Below the pieces are notes generated by a model. It did no database searches and was not told the origin of the DNA. It worked only from the letters and a program-made list of their open reading frames with translations. Shown here in pieces: positions 1-12,170 of a stretch of 64,000 nucleotides of DNA. Position numbers and translations under genes: made by a program. Numbering within the stretch: position 1 is the stretch's first letter; each line of letters opens with the position of its first letter. This stretch comes from Calliopum simillimum (lineage: Eukaryota; Arthropoda; Insecta; Diptera; Lauxaniidae): NCBI GenBank assembly GCA_951812925.1, contig OX638372.1, positions 91,285,058-91,349,057 on the forward strand, read 5' to 3'.

Positions 1-1860
1 GATTATGAAACGGTGTTGAAAACTGCATATCACATTGGTGCAAATTCATTTTCGTAAGGTACGAATTTATTCCTCAAAAAAGTGGATTTTTTATATTGAA
101 AGCCCAATATGGTTATCTGGTCAGATGGTCACTCCACAATGAGAGTGCACGGATCAGACTAGGTGGATTCCATATATTATGGAACGGTGGTCAAAACTGC
201 ATATCACTTTGGTGCAGTTTCATTTTTGTTAGATGACAATTTTTCCTTCCAAAAATGGACTTTTTGTACTGAAAATCCGAAATTGTCACCTGGTTAAATG
301 TTCACTCCACAAGGATAGTGCACGGATCAAGTTATATGGATTCCATAGATTATGGAACGGTGTTGAAAACTGTTTATCACCTTTGTCCAGTTTCTTTTTT
401 CTAAGATATGATCGTTGTTTTCAAAATAAAGACTTTTTTACCAAAAACCCAATATGATGAACTGGGCACTGGTGACTCAATTCTGAATATGCACGGATGA
501 CACTAAGTGCATTCCATAAAACGACATATCAGCTTTGTCCAGTTTCTTTTTTCTGAGATACGAAATTATATGTAATTTTATGACATTATTGTATAGAAAA
601 GTTAACATAGCTGTTAGCAGAGACATTCACCAGACCGCTTCGGATTTTAACTTTTAATGTTAAAATTCCATCGCGATCTAGAAGGAGTCAGATTTCTCCG
701 ATATTTTCGATGTATGTGTTTGAAAGTGCACGTATTAGACTCATCACATTTATACATTACCTACTTATATTCACCATTTATACATTACCTACTGATATGC
801 ACGTTAAACAGGTTCGATTTGTATGAAGCAAAAGAAAATTCCACATAGACTCAAAAGGTGAAAGGACTCTTAAAAACGATATTTGCATAAATTTTTTTGC
901 GTTCCGTGAAAAACATGTGCACCACTTTTGATACTCCTGAATGCCTATCTTGCCAAAAAATATTTTTTTTGCTCATAACTTTGTTTTCTTCACAGAATGG
1001 ATACCCACATTTGCTTGACAAATAAAGCTTATGTTCTTGCAAAAATTTTGGCGTTGAAAATTAAATTTTTTTCAGCATTGATAGATAATAATATTTGATT
1101 CTAAAAATCGATTTTTACGTTTTTCAACTACGCGGTGGGAAAAACGCTTTTTTACCCAAAAGCAATTCATCTTAAGAAAAACATTTAAGTTTAAGGCAAA
1201 AAATGTCCAAGTATACGTGTGCATTTTCTTCAGAATTTTTGTAATTTTTTTTATTTCTTTGGTTTGAAAAAAATCACAAGTATTTTTTATACAATTTCAT
1301 GCGTTTTTTGCCTCGCATAGTTATTACCATCTGTTGAATAGATGATTTTAAACGTTTTTTTGGCTCACAAACTTAAAATCGTCTAAAAAATGATTGTGAA
1401 TTTATTTAGATTTTTTCAGAAATAATAGACAGCCAAAATGTAACATTTCGCAAACAATACTTTCTAAACTAATTTGAGGTCGCTGAGACCAAAAATCTAA
1501 CCTATTTATTTGTTTTTTTAGGGGATGTTCTCGAGATAATCAAAAATTTCGTTTTTTGGGGTTATATCTCCATTTTTAAAAATATATATCGAGGAAACCA
1601 ATTTCGATATATTTTTCTTTAAACACCCAATGAAATAACGCCCAAAAACAGAAACCAAGTAACGCCGAAATTATTTTTATATAAGCTTGGACGATAATCA
1701 TTTTGGAAATAACGCCCAAAATTTATTTGCATGAATATAATTTGGCGTTATTTCGTTTTTGGGCGTTATTTCCTAATTTTACACTGTTTAAAAGAAATAT
1801 ATAACGCTTCCAACAAATGAAACTATAGTTAAGGTTTGAATAAAATTGGACTGAAGTAAG
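1..1860. repeat. Left arm of a large foldback (inverted repeat) element
   Basis: This stretch is repeated in inverted orientation at about 2375-4310. Matching landmarks are 233/3979, 601-630/3636-3665, 1042/2940 and about 1510/2525. The outer 1-480 part consists of the satellite-like units that recur at 4.0-7.2 kb. The inner part holds the motif TCTCGAGATAATC and long T and A runs. There is no credible protein; the short ORFs here are chance frames shared by both arms. The left end lies outside the window, so the full length is unknown. The architecture resembles foldback transposons, whose arms are built of short repeats, but family membership is inference. Confidence 0.8.
1632..1772. mobile_element. 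141-bp MITE-like insertion inside the left foldback arm
   Basis: It begins GAAATAACGCCCAAAAAC and ends with the exact reverse complement, an 18-bp perfect TIR. The core of the motif is repeated internally near 1709 and 1741. The right foldback arm lacks it between the AAACACC-type and TTTACACTG-type flanks, so it inserted after the arms formed. No coding capacity. Confidence 0.7.
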
Positions 1861-2374
1861 ACACTTTTTTTATCGGGTTGTATAGATAATATTCAGTTCA
1901 AAAAATCGATTTTTATCGCTCATATACTCAAAAGGCAGGCATCTTACGAAAAAAGTTTATTAAGCATATGCTTATAATCGTCCAGAGAATATGTGTATTT
2001 TTTTGAGATTTTTAACTTTTCAAAAATTGGTCAAAAAAAAAAAAAATTCTGAAAAAATGTACACGTATACTTTGGACACCTCTAAGCATTTCATGCCTTA
2101 GACATTTGCTTTACTTCATACATATTGACCCAGTTTATTGTACCTGATTATTTTCAATAAAAAGTCAAAATGTTTTTACTTCACTTAATACTTAATAACT
2201 TTTTAAAATATAATTCCCATTTGGTAAGCTTGGGCTTAAAAATTTATAATTAAATACACTAATAAATTAAAGTAATATAAAAGTGTATTTGTAAACACTT
2301 TTGGATTAAAAACCGTGTTTTATTTGGCTTTAGTATGAAAGGTTGTAAAAAACTACTTTAAAAATTAATTTTGC

Positions 2375-4310
2375 GCTGGTATAACTTACCCAATTTTAAT
2401 CAAACAGTGTAAAAATAAATTCGATCGAAATACGGTTTCTCGCATTATATTTTTAAAAATAGAGATATACTTAACCTCAAAAATTAAAATTTTCGATAAT
2501 CTCGAGAACGGCCCCTAAAAAAAAACCAAATAAATAAGTTCGATTTTTGGTATAAATGACCTCAAATTAGTTCAGAAAATATAGTTTGCAAAATGTTACA
2601 TTTTGGCTGTTTTCTAGTGTTTTTGAAAAAATCTAAAAAAATTCACAAGCATTTTTTAGACGATTTTAAGCGATTTTTGGCTCACAAACTTAAAATCGTC
2701 TATTTAACAGATAGTTGCAAAATAATAACTATGTGAAGCAAAAACGCATAAAATTGTCTAAAAAATACTTGTGAATTTTTTCAAAGCCAAAGAAATAAAA
2801 AAAATTCTGAGAAAAATGCACACGTATACTTGGACATTTTTGACTTATAAATGTTTTTCTTAAGATGAATTGCTTTTGGGTAAAAAAAAAAGTTTTGCTA
2901 CAAAAAAAAAAATTTAATTTTCAACGCCAAAATTTTTGCAAGAACATAAGCTTTATTTGTCAAGCAAATGTGGGTATCCATTCTGTGAAGAAAACAAAGT
3001 TATGAGCAAAAAAAATATTTTTTGACAAAATAGGCATTCAGGAGAATCACAAATGGTGCACATGTTTTTCACGGAACGCAAAAAAAATTTATGCAAATAT
3101 CGTTTATAAGAGTCCTTCCACCTTTTGAGTCGATGTGGAATTTTCTTTTGCTTCATACAAATCGAACCTGTTTAACGTGCAGCTTATATGAAAATGTTAC
3201 ATATTTGCAGGTAGCTGTTATTTAAAGAAACAACCCATTTCTATTTTGCAAGGTAATAATATTTACCTATAACAAAAATTGCCTGCTGTATCTGTAAGTC
3301 TATTTGCAGGTAGTTCATATCTGTTGCAGTTTGACAAAACAACCTAAGTCCCTGTTCGTTAAAAACCCAAAAGCAAATAACTTGTTCTTGCGTCGTTACC
3401 GGTTATATGCTTTTGCGTTATTCACGAAGAGAAACTTAAGTTGTTTTGCCAAACTGCCACAGATATATGTTGTACTCCACCCCTTTTTGTGGTGAATATA
3501 AGTAGGTAATGTATAAATGTGATGAGTCTAATACGTGCACTTTCAAATACATACATCGAAAATATCGGAGAAATCTGACTCCTTCTAGATCGCGATGGAA
3601 TTTTAACATTAAAAGTTAACATCGGAAGCAACCTGGTGAATGTCTCTGCTAACAGCTATGTTAACTTTTCTATACAATAATGTCATAAAATTAGATATAA
3701 TTTCGTATCTCAGAAAAAAGAAACTGGACAAAGCTGATATGTCGTTTTATGGAATGCACTTAGTTTCATCCGTGCATATTCAGTATTTTGAAAACAACCA
3801 TCATATCTAAGAAAAAAGAAACTGAACAAAGGTGATAAACAGTTTTCAACACAGTTCCATAATCTATGGAATCCATATAACTTGATCCGTGCACTATCCT
3901 TGTGGAGTGAACATTTAACCAGGTGACAATTTCGGGTTTTCAGTACAAAAAGTCCATTTTTGGAAGGAAAAATTGTCATCTAACAAAAATGAAATTGCAC
4001 CAAAGTCATATGCAGTTTTGAACACCGTTCCATAATCTATGGAATCTTCTTAGCTTGATCCGTACACTCTCCTTGTGGAGTGACCATCTGACCAGGTGAC
4101 CATTTTGGGTTTTCAGTAAAAAAAGTCCACTTTTTCGATGGATGGAATCTTGCCTTAGGAAAATGAAACTGCACCAAAGTGATATGCAATTTTCAACATC
4201 GTTCCATAGTCTGTGGAATCCACCTAGTTTGGTCCGTGTACTCTCATTGTGGAGTGACCTTTTGACCAGGTGACCATTTTGGGTTTTCAGTACAAAGTGT
4301 CCTTTTTTTA
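2375..4310. repeat. Right arm of the large foldback element
   Basis: This is the reverse complement of the left arm, with substitutions and indels and a ~310-bp insertion at about 3181-3490. The spacer between the arms is about 0.5 kb of AT-rich DNA (about 1860-2375). Past 4000 the arm runs without a break into the tandem unit array, so the arm and array are one structure. Confidence 0.8.
3181..3490. repeat. Insertion in the right foldback arm
   Basis: The left arm reads continuously from the CCTGTTTAACGTGCA-type motif to the GTGAATATAAGTAGG-type motif (reverse-complement sense). In the right arm these are separated by about 310 bp. The inserted DNA contains repeated TTTGCAGGTAG motifs at about 3207 and 3303 and no gene. 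I do not recognise its family. Confidence 0.55.
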
Positions 4311-7240
4311 AAAATAGTAAATAAAAAATTAGTCAAGTACGAAGACGAAACTTGAGAAAATCTATATATTATTTAAAACTTTGTTTTTTTTTATTCATTT
4401 CACCCATTTTGATTCTAATTGTTTAAAAAATCGAAAAATCTGACTCTGTTAAGATCGCTATGAAATTTTAACATCAGGGATGAGTTTCATAGCGAACTGT
4501 TGAGTGTCTCTGCTAATGAAAGATAGCAATATGTTAACTTTTCTATGCAGAATGTTGAGTTTTGTAGATATAATTTTGAATATTACTAAAATGAAACTGC
4601 ACCAAAGTGATATGCAATTTTCAACACCGTTCTATAATCTATGGAATCCACCTAGTTTGATCCGTACACTCTCTTTGTGGAGTGACCATCTGACCAGGTG
4701 ACCATTTTGTGTTTTCAGTATAAAAAGTCCACTTTTTCGAGGGATGAATTTGTACCTTAGCAAAATTAAATTGCTCCAAAGTGGTATGCAGTTTCCAAAA
4801 CCGTTCCATAGTCTATGGAATCCGTCTATTTTGATCCATGCACTCTCAATGTGGAGTGACCATCTGACCAGATGACCAACTGACCAAATGACCATATTGG
4901 GTTTTCAGTATAAAAAGTCCACTTTTTCGAGGGATGAATTCGTATTTAGCAAAATGAAATTGTTCCAAAATGGTATGTTGTTTTTAACACCGTTTCATAG
5001 TCTATGGAATCCACCTATTCTGATCCGTGCACTCTCATTGTGGAGTGACCATCTGATCATCTGACCAGATCACAATATTGGGTTTTCAGTATAAAAAGTC
5101 CACTTTTTCGAGTGATAAATTCGTACCTTACGAAAATGAATCTGCACCAAAGTGATATGCAATTTTCAACATCGTTTCATAATCTATGGAATCCACCTAG
5201 TCTGATCCGTGCACTCTCATTGTGGAGTGACCATCTGACCAGATGACCAGGTGACCATTTTATGTTTTCAGTATAAAAAGTCCACTTTTTCGAGGGATGA
5301 ATTCGTACCTTAGCAAAATGAAATTGCTCCAAAGTGGTATGCAGTTTTCAACACAGTTTCATAATCTATGGAATCCACCTAGGTTGATCCGTGCACTCTC
5401 ATTGTGAAGTAACCATCTGACCAGGTGTCCATTTTGTGTTTTCAGTATAAAAAGTCCACTTTTTCAAGGGATGAATTCGTACCTTAGCAAAATGAAATTG
5501 CTCCAAAGTGGTATGCAGTTTTCAACACCGTTCCATAGTCTATGGAATCCACCTATTTTGATCCGTGCACTCTCATTGTGGAGTGACCTTTTGACCAGGT
5601 GACCATTTTGGGTTTTCAGTACAAAAAGTCCTTTTTTAAAAAATAGAAATAAAAAATTAGTCAAGTACGAAGACGAAACTTGAGAAAATCTATATATTAT
5701 TTAAAACTTTGTTTTTTTTTTATTAATTTCACCCATGTTGATTCTAATTGTTATAAAAATAGAAAAATCTGACTCTGTTAAGATCGCTATGAAATTTCAA
5801 CATCAGAGATGAGTTTCATAGCGAACTGGTGAGAGTCTCTGCTAATGAAAGATAGCAATATGTTAACTTTTCTATGCAGAGTATTACATTTTGTACATAT
5901 AATTTTGAATATCAGGAAATTGAAACTGCACCAAAGTGATATGCAGTTTTCAACATTGTTCCATAATCTATAGAATCTACCTAGTTTGATCCATGCGCTC
6001 TCCTTGTGGAGTGACCATCTGATCATCTGACCAGATCACCATATTGGGTTTTCAGTATAAAAAGTCCACTTTTTCGAGGGATGAATTCGTATCTTAGCAA
6101 AATGAAATTGCTCAAAAGTGATATGCAATTTTAAACACCGTTCTATAGTCTATGGGATTCACTTAGTTTGATCCGTGCATTCTCATCATGGAGTGATCAT
6201 CTGACCAGATGACCAGGTGACCATATTGGGTTTTCAGTATAAAAAGAAAATTTTTCGAGGGATGAATTCTTTCCTTAGAAAAAAGAAACTGCACCAAAGT
6301 GATATTCAGTTTTAAACATCGTTCCATAATCTATAAAATCTTTTTCGTTTGATCCGTGCACTCTCATTGTATAGTGACCGTCTGACCTGGTGACCATATT
6401 AGGTTTTCAGTATAAAAAGCCAACTTTTTCGAGGAATTAATTCGTAAATTAGGAAAATGAAACTGCACCAAAATTATATGAAGTTTTCAACATCGTTCCA
6501 TAATCTATGGAATCCACTTAGTTTCATTCGTGCACTCTCTTTGCGGAGTGACCATCTGACCAGGTGACCATTTCGGGTTTTCAGTATAAAAAGCCCACTT
6601 TTTCGAGGGATAAATTCGTACCTTAGCAAAATGAAATTGCTCAAAAGTGGTATGCAGTTTTAAACACAATTCCATAGTGTATGGAATCCACTTAGTTTGA
6701 TCCGTGCACTCTCATCATAGAGTGACCAGGTGACCATATTGGGTTTTCAGTATAAAAAGTCCATTTTTCGAGGGATGAATTCTTACCTTAGAAAAATGAA
6801 ACTGCACCAAAGTGATATGCAGTTTTCAAAATCGTTCCATAATCTATAGAATCTACCTAGTTTGATCTGTGCACTCTCATTGTTGAGTGACCATCTGATC
6901 TGGTGACCATATTAGGTTTTCAGTATAAAAAGCCCACTTTTTCGAGGAATTAATTCGTTCATTAAGAAAATGAAACTGCACCAAAATGATATACAGTTTT
7001 TAACATCGTTCCATAATCTATGGAATCCACTTAGTTTTATTCGTGCACTCTCTTTGCGGAGTGACCATCTGACCAGGTGACCATTTCGGGTTTTCAGTAT
7101 AAAAAACCCACTTTTTCGAGGGATAAATTCGTACCTTAGGAAAATGAAACTGCAATTAACTGTTATGCAATTTTCAACACCGTTCCATAGTCTATGGAAT
7201 CCACCTAGTTTGATCCGTGCACTCTCCTTGTGGAGTGGTC
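4000..7240. repeat. Satellite-like tandem array (~175-190 bp unit) with higher-order repeat
   Basis: About 17 units recur every 166-192 bp. Each contains a short palindrome of the form TTCCATA-TCTATGGAA, then a TGATCCGTGCACTCTC-type motif, GGTTTTCAGTATAAAAAG and CACTTTTTCGAGGG. An interrupting block of about 270 bp (A+T-rich, then AGATCGCTATGAAAT and a TGTCTCTGCTAATG-type motif) occurs at about 4300-4570 and 5630-5900, giving a higher-order period near 1.33 kb. That block also matches part of the foldback arms near 600-700 and 3560-3700. Non-coding: ORFs here are short and repeat with the unit. Confidence 0.85.
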
Positions 7241-7539
7241 AGGAGCCTGAAGACCATGTTCCATTTTTTACTAGAAATATCGCTATTTTTATGAGTAAAA
7301 TTAACATGTTTAGAAAAATAAATTTTAACGAAGTTGTGTTTCATATGAAACTATGGTTTATGTGCTAATAGTTCCAATTATTTTATTTTATGAACTCTTA
7401 TTATATAGAAGTATGCCAGTCATCTGTCTTGAAATCTCCTCTAGCGTCAAGTTAACATTTTTCTGTTAAGTCTCTGTTAACGCTCTGTTAAGTTAGGTGT
7501 CTATGCTAAGTTAGCTATGGAATTTAACTTCACACTCTT
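7241..7539. other. Gene-free AT-rich stretch
   Basis: I see no gene. Near 7440-7520 the motif CTGTTAAG/CTGTTAAC is repeated several times, reminiscent of the arm motif in the foldback. Confidence 0.5.
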
Positions 7540-8423
7540 AGAAAATTCTAGCTAGAAAACTAATTCTTTGTTGTATACACAGACATGTAATTTATATCAC
7601 ACTTGATTTTTAATCTCGATTATTCTTTAATAAATGCTAAATGGATTATGATATTGTTATTCTGTGCTCAGACCGCTGAAAAATGTTAAGGCTGTTATAC
7701 TAGAAAAAAATTTTTATTGTTTATTTTTTTTTTTGTTTATTTGAAATTTTCTACTGTATATAATACATATGATTTATTCTATTTTGTTGTATTTAAGAAG
7801 CTTTCTACATAATACACTGTAAGTATTACAAGTTTTGATTTTTGAAAATATAAATATCTTTTCATCGCCGAGTAATTTAAATTTTTTTATAGCAAAATAG
7901 GTGTTTAAAATAACGTCTTATTCAAGTATTATTTTATTTTTAAAATATAAAAATTATTACATTTAAATACTTAAATTTTAAAAAATTTCGTTCTCATTCA
8001 AAATTTCACATAGAAAAATTTTGAAATAATTTTAACCTCAGATATAAATTAAGAAATTTGATTTGATGAATAATTTTAAAATAGCAACTGATATAAGGTT
8101 AATTTTGGTATGTTAAATACATTTAATTTTATGTAAAATATTTAATTATTTTTAGCTTCAAATTATTTTAAATTCTAATGGAAAATTTGCATTTTTAATT
8201 ATTAAATAAGTAATTATGATTAAATAAATATGAAGTTTAATCGTAAAACTGACATTGGGATTTGATATGCTGAGTATTTCTTCAATTCTTTCGATCCAAC
8301 TTATTTATATATCGATAGCTGTATACATATACATTTTTTGAGTTTACTTCATACATATGTATTACACATTTTGTGTACCACACCACTAACATATTATGAC
8401 ACTTTTGAAGTCAAAATCATGTC
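7540..8423. repeat. Dispersed AT-rich repeat, copy 1
   Basis: A direct copy lies at 25551-26381. Both start AGAAAATTCTAGCTAG and end near AAAATCATGTC, and differ by scattered substitutions and indels (for example about 50 bp missing in the second copy). No ORF, no obvious TIR or LTR. Probably part of a non-autonomous transposon; class unknown. Confidence 0.85.
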
Positions 8424-8559
8424 AAACTACATGGTATATTTTTAACGGCACATAAATTTTGACAGTTTATTGTACAAAAATTGGCAATTTCTTATGAAAT
8501 TATTTTTATGTCGCCGTTTTATATTTTATTTTTTTTTTTTAATTTTTTTTTTTCAAGTT

Positions 8560-9003
8560 TTCGCTTTAAAAAACATCTTGCGGAGTCGTCTGTGGACCCT
8601 ACCTGGGGATCATTTGCAGATTTATCTTGAGGAGTCGCCAGTCTACTCTTCCTGGGGATCATTTGCGGATTCATTTCGGGGAGTAATCGTAATCGACCGG
8701 ACAATTACTCACGCCTGAAACATCGCGGAAGAGTCGAATGCAACTGTCGCGGACGATTGATTTAATCGCCTCGGCGAATCGAATACGATTCTTCCGCGAT
8801 TGAAAATGTTTGCTGGGGTTGCATAAACAAACACAAACATGTGATACGCGCGAAATACTTGCAATTACACACACGCTCTCTATCTCAATTCAAAACGTGC
8901 ATGACCTTAGACCTTTTGTGTGTTATTTGTACTATTTTTTTTTTTTTTTGGGACAGTAGTCAAACAATAGTTAAAATTTTACTTTTTAATCTTGATTATT
9001 ATT
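8560..9003 (-). repeat. Fragment of unclassified repeat X, reverse orientation
   Basis: Its reverse complement matches the DNA at 55718-55787 and 55981-56148. The shared landmarks are AATAATCAAGATTAAAAAG, a CCC-plus-poly-A tract, AGGTCTAAGGT and CAATCGCGGAAGAATCG. The last ~70 bp also form part of the chimeric 414-bp units at 38.6-40.4 and 48.7-50.8 kb. Near 8580-8670 there are two ~55-bp units with GGGGATCATTTGC. No protein is encoded. Confidence 0.75.
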
Positions 9004-9029
9004 TTTATATGTCGACTAGCTGTCCTGGT

Positions 9030-9510
9030 TGCGAATTCGTTCGCCCATTCCCGATGCCTTTAAGTACGAAGTCCCATCCATCTCTATCGTCCCTCTCTTC
9101 TAATCACCAAGGTTTTCAAAGATCCATTTATCAACTTTTGTAATCATAGCTCCCATAGGTACAGAGATATAGCATTTTATATATTTTTTGTATGAAGGGT
9201 GCAACTCCCCCTTCTCAGCCCCCCGCCCAAGTTTTTCAAAGTAAATGGTAGATAGAATATTCATGTATGTACCAAGTTTTATAACGATATCTGCGATATG
9301 TGAAGAAATATATTTGTGAATTTTTGAAAAGTGGATGCAATCCTACTACATCCAATATCCCCCAAGTTTTGCATGGTGAATGGTAGATATGTACATTATG
9401 CATAAGTTCATCAACTTTTATAATCATTGCTTGTATAACTGTATAGATATAGCATTTTTTGTATTTTTTTCGTATGGGGGGTGCAACCCCCGTTCCCCTC
9501 AGTGGCATAC
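9030..9510. repeat. Degenerate tandem repeat, ~135/276 bp spacing
   Basis: The motif GATATAGCATTTT followed by GTATG and GGGTGCAAC occurs near 9168 and 9445. The motif AATGGTAGATA occurs near 9244 and 9379. No coding signal. The class of element is not clear. Confidence 0.6.
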
Positions 9511-10546
9511 CACCCCCTTAAGTACCTTCTGCAGACCATAACAAACAATTTAAAAAAAAAATAATGTTAATCGGCCTTGTAGTTTCCGCGTTCATAAGCT
9601 ACATACGGACACCATTTCATTTTTATATATATAGATTATTATTATTTTTTTTTTTGTGTAGCTAAAAGCTTGCCTGTTGAGTCTAAACTGAATTGTTTAG
9701 TTTATTGGAATTTAAGTATTTTGAAAAGTATCGCATTGATGACAAATTAAAGCGTCTTTTTCACAAGCGACTGCTGGCATTCTACTGAAGACAATAGTTT
9801 GATTTATTTCCAAACACTTTATTCTCATTTTCAGAGTTCTTGTAGTGTAGTTAACATTTAAAGCTACAGGTATCTTAAAAGAGTTATTTTGACAATAACA
9901 CCAAAACAAAAAATCGGCACTTGCTTCACTAAACACAGGATGCACTTATTTAGCACAATGCCATCATTTTTTTATATGTAAACTCTGCTTATATGTAATT
10001 TTGCTATTTTTTTGATTTTTTTATATATTTTTTCGGAAATTCACAAATTAATGCTTTAATTACACCAAAGACCAAACTTTAATTTCTATTGCCGGTAGAA
10101 TGCACCAAATAAACTTCTTCTTCTTCTTGTCATATGCTGTACATTACGTACAGCACAGGTATCGATACAGGACTATCACAGACTCCAGATCCTATTTATA
10201 GTCCTATGCGTGTACCACCAGTACGTTTCCGAAAGGCCGACACCAAAACCTGCACGGAAGACTGATGTTCTGCAACAAGTTTAATGTGAAGCTGTCAACG
10301 TTGTTAAACGACTGCAAACAAATAATTTTTGCATTAATGCTCTTTTTTCCTTTTTTCTTTTTCTAAAATGGGGATTTTTCAAATATTTTGAAGATTTCTT
10401 CTTTCTTTTTCCTTTTTTTTTATCAATGATTTTTATTTTTTTTCCCCCTCTTTTCGAAAACGTTATAAATATGATTTATGTAAATATGCAGATACATACA
10501 AATGAAATGAAGATGATTTTTTATATAAAAAGCAATAATCAGGTAC
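9511..10546. other. Gene-free stretch with a possible retroelement 3' end
   Basis: At about 9580-9640 the text TAGTTTCCGCGTTCATAAG leads into a TATATATATAGATT tail, which looks like a transposon 3' end but cannot be classified. The rest (9650-10546) is AT-rich with pyrimidine tracts at 10340-10445 and no gene. Confidence 0.4.
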
Positions 10547-12116
10547 ATCCCGGTGGCGAACGGCACGACGATTCATCAATGACAAATAGAGACAAAATTA
10601 GATCATAGGTGACAAACGGAGACATTTGTTTGACTTCATGCATGAACTTTTAAAACAAATGTCCAAAAGGTCACTGATGCCTTATGCTGATAATTTCACT
10701 GAGTCGTCAGTGTGCTAGCGACACGTAGCAGACAATATCAGTACGATTCCCTCATGAATATGTCACTAATACGTATACTTCCGAGTGAGTTGTAGAGGAA
10801 AATGTCATCGAGTTTTCACCAATGATTTTGTCACAAACATCTCAGCATAAATCTGGAAAAATTGTTTTTTTTTTGGTTTTGTCGTTGTTTTTATTTAAAT
10901 TAATTAATTAATATATTTTAATTTACATTAATTAAGTAAATAAACAATCTTTGAAAACATGACACTAACAACTCAAAAAATACTTATAAACAAATGAAAA
11001 TAACTAAGTACATATTATTAAATATGTCATAATATCAAAGCTTAATTTTTTTGAGGGTGTTTTTTTGTATAACTTGTGTTCTAGTCAAATTGAGCCTTGG
11101 TGAGATATTAGGTGCTAAAGGTCGAAAAAATCTGTTTTGTGCAAATATCTCGCTAAGTGTTGTTTGTAAAAAAACTTTGGTCCACAATTTTATGATTAGA
11201 AAATTTCCTATAAAAAAATTATGAAGGTCGGTCGGACAGAGTTTTCTATAAGAAATTATTCTAGCTTCAAAATTGTGAACCAAAATTTTTTTTTATTAAT
11301 AACCCTTTTCAAAAAACTAATTTCCTCGACTTTTACCACCCGATTTCAAGCGAAAGCACACCTCTCAAGATTTGACTATAACAAAAATTCATATCTCCTA
11401 TTGGAAGGACACTCAAAAATTCAGATTCGATACTATGGCGAAGGTCAGCCAGCCCATAGCAATTATTCTATTAGATAATGCATTATTAATGTTTTCATAG
11501 TGAAACAAACTTGAAAATACACTTATCCAATAGCAAAATTTTCGGTGATATTCTTTATGAGTAGGTCGACGACAGAAGTCTATTAAAAAGATAAAATTCA
11601 GATTTATAATAACTCTATTTAAAGCCTTCTCTTATGAACATATTAACTCACCTCAAAACGGTTAGTCTGGATCGTGTTTATTATTAAATTAGAGTTATAC
11701 TTAAAATATATCCTTTTAATTAAAATTAATCACATTTTTTAAGAGAACACGAAATGTTTTATTTATTTATTTCAATTTGCTCGACAAACTGACAGCAAAA
11801 ATAACAATCGGCTGTATCCATGACTTTAACTCTTTGATGGCGACATGTAACAGACAATGTCATGCAGCCATACACTTCGACATCGACTTTTAACAGAAAA
11901 TTTCACCGATTCGGAATATTTTAGAAGTTCAGAGACATTTAAACGACATTGTACGGCAAAGAACACTAACTTCCTGACATGCACATTATGAATCATCGAT
12001 GGAGAAATCATTTCGGAAAAATTCATTTAGAGAGCCTTATGTTCGTGTTATTTTCTCGATGAATCATCGATGACAATATCACGATGGATGATGTCGCTCA
12101 AAAACGCCACCGGGAT
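10547..12116. mobile_element. Non-autonomous DNA transposon with 12-bp perfect TIRs
   Basis: The ends are ATCCCGGTGGCG (10547-10558) and its reverse complement (12105-12116). Subterminal motifs such as GATTCATC and ATGACA recur on both sides. About 1.57 kb with no transposase ORF. An internal imperfect inverted repeat lies at about 11178-11285 (TTGGTCCACAATTTT versus AAAATTGTGAACCAAA). No convincing target duplication is visible. Superfamily undetermined. Confidence 0.65.
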
Positions 12117-12170
12117 ATAATTAAACAATTATAAATATTATTCGATATTTGTAATATACAAACAAACATT

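Noticed and set aside
233..457. ORF of 74 codons with a near-twin on the minus strand at 3710-3979
   Set aside because: Both are the same satellite-like unit read from the two foldback arms; no domain or independent coding signal.
9712..9945. Minus-strand 77-codon ORF with several Cys
   Set aside because: No recognisable spacing of Cys/His, no flanking gene structure.
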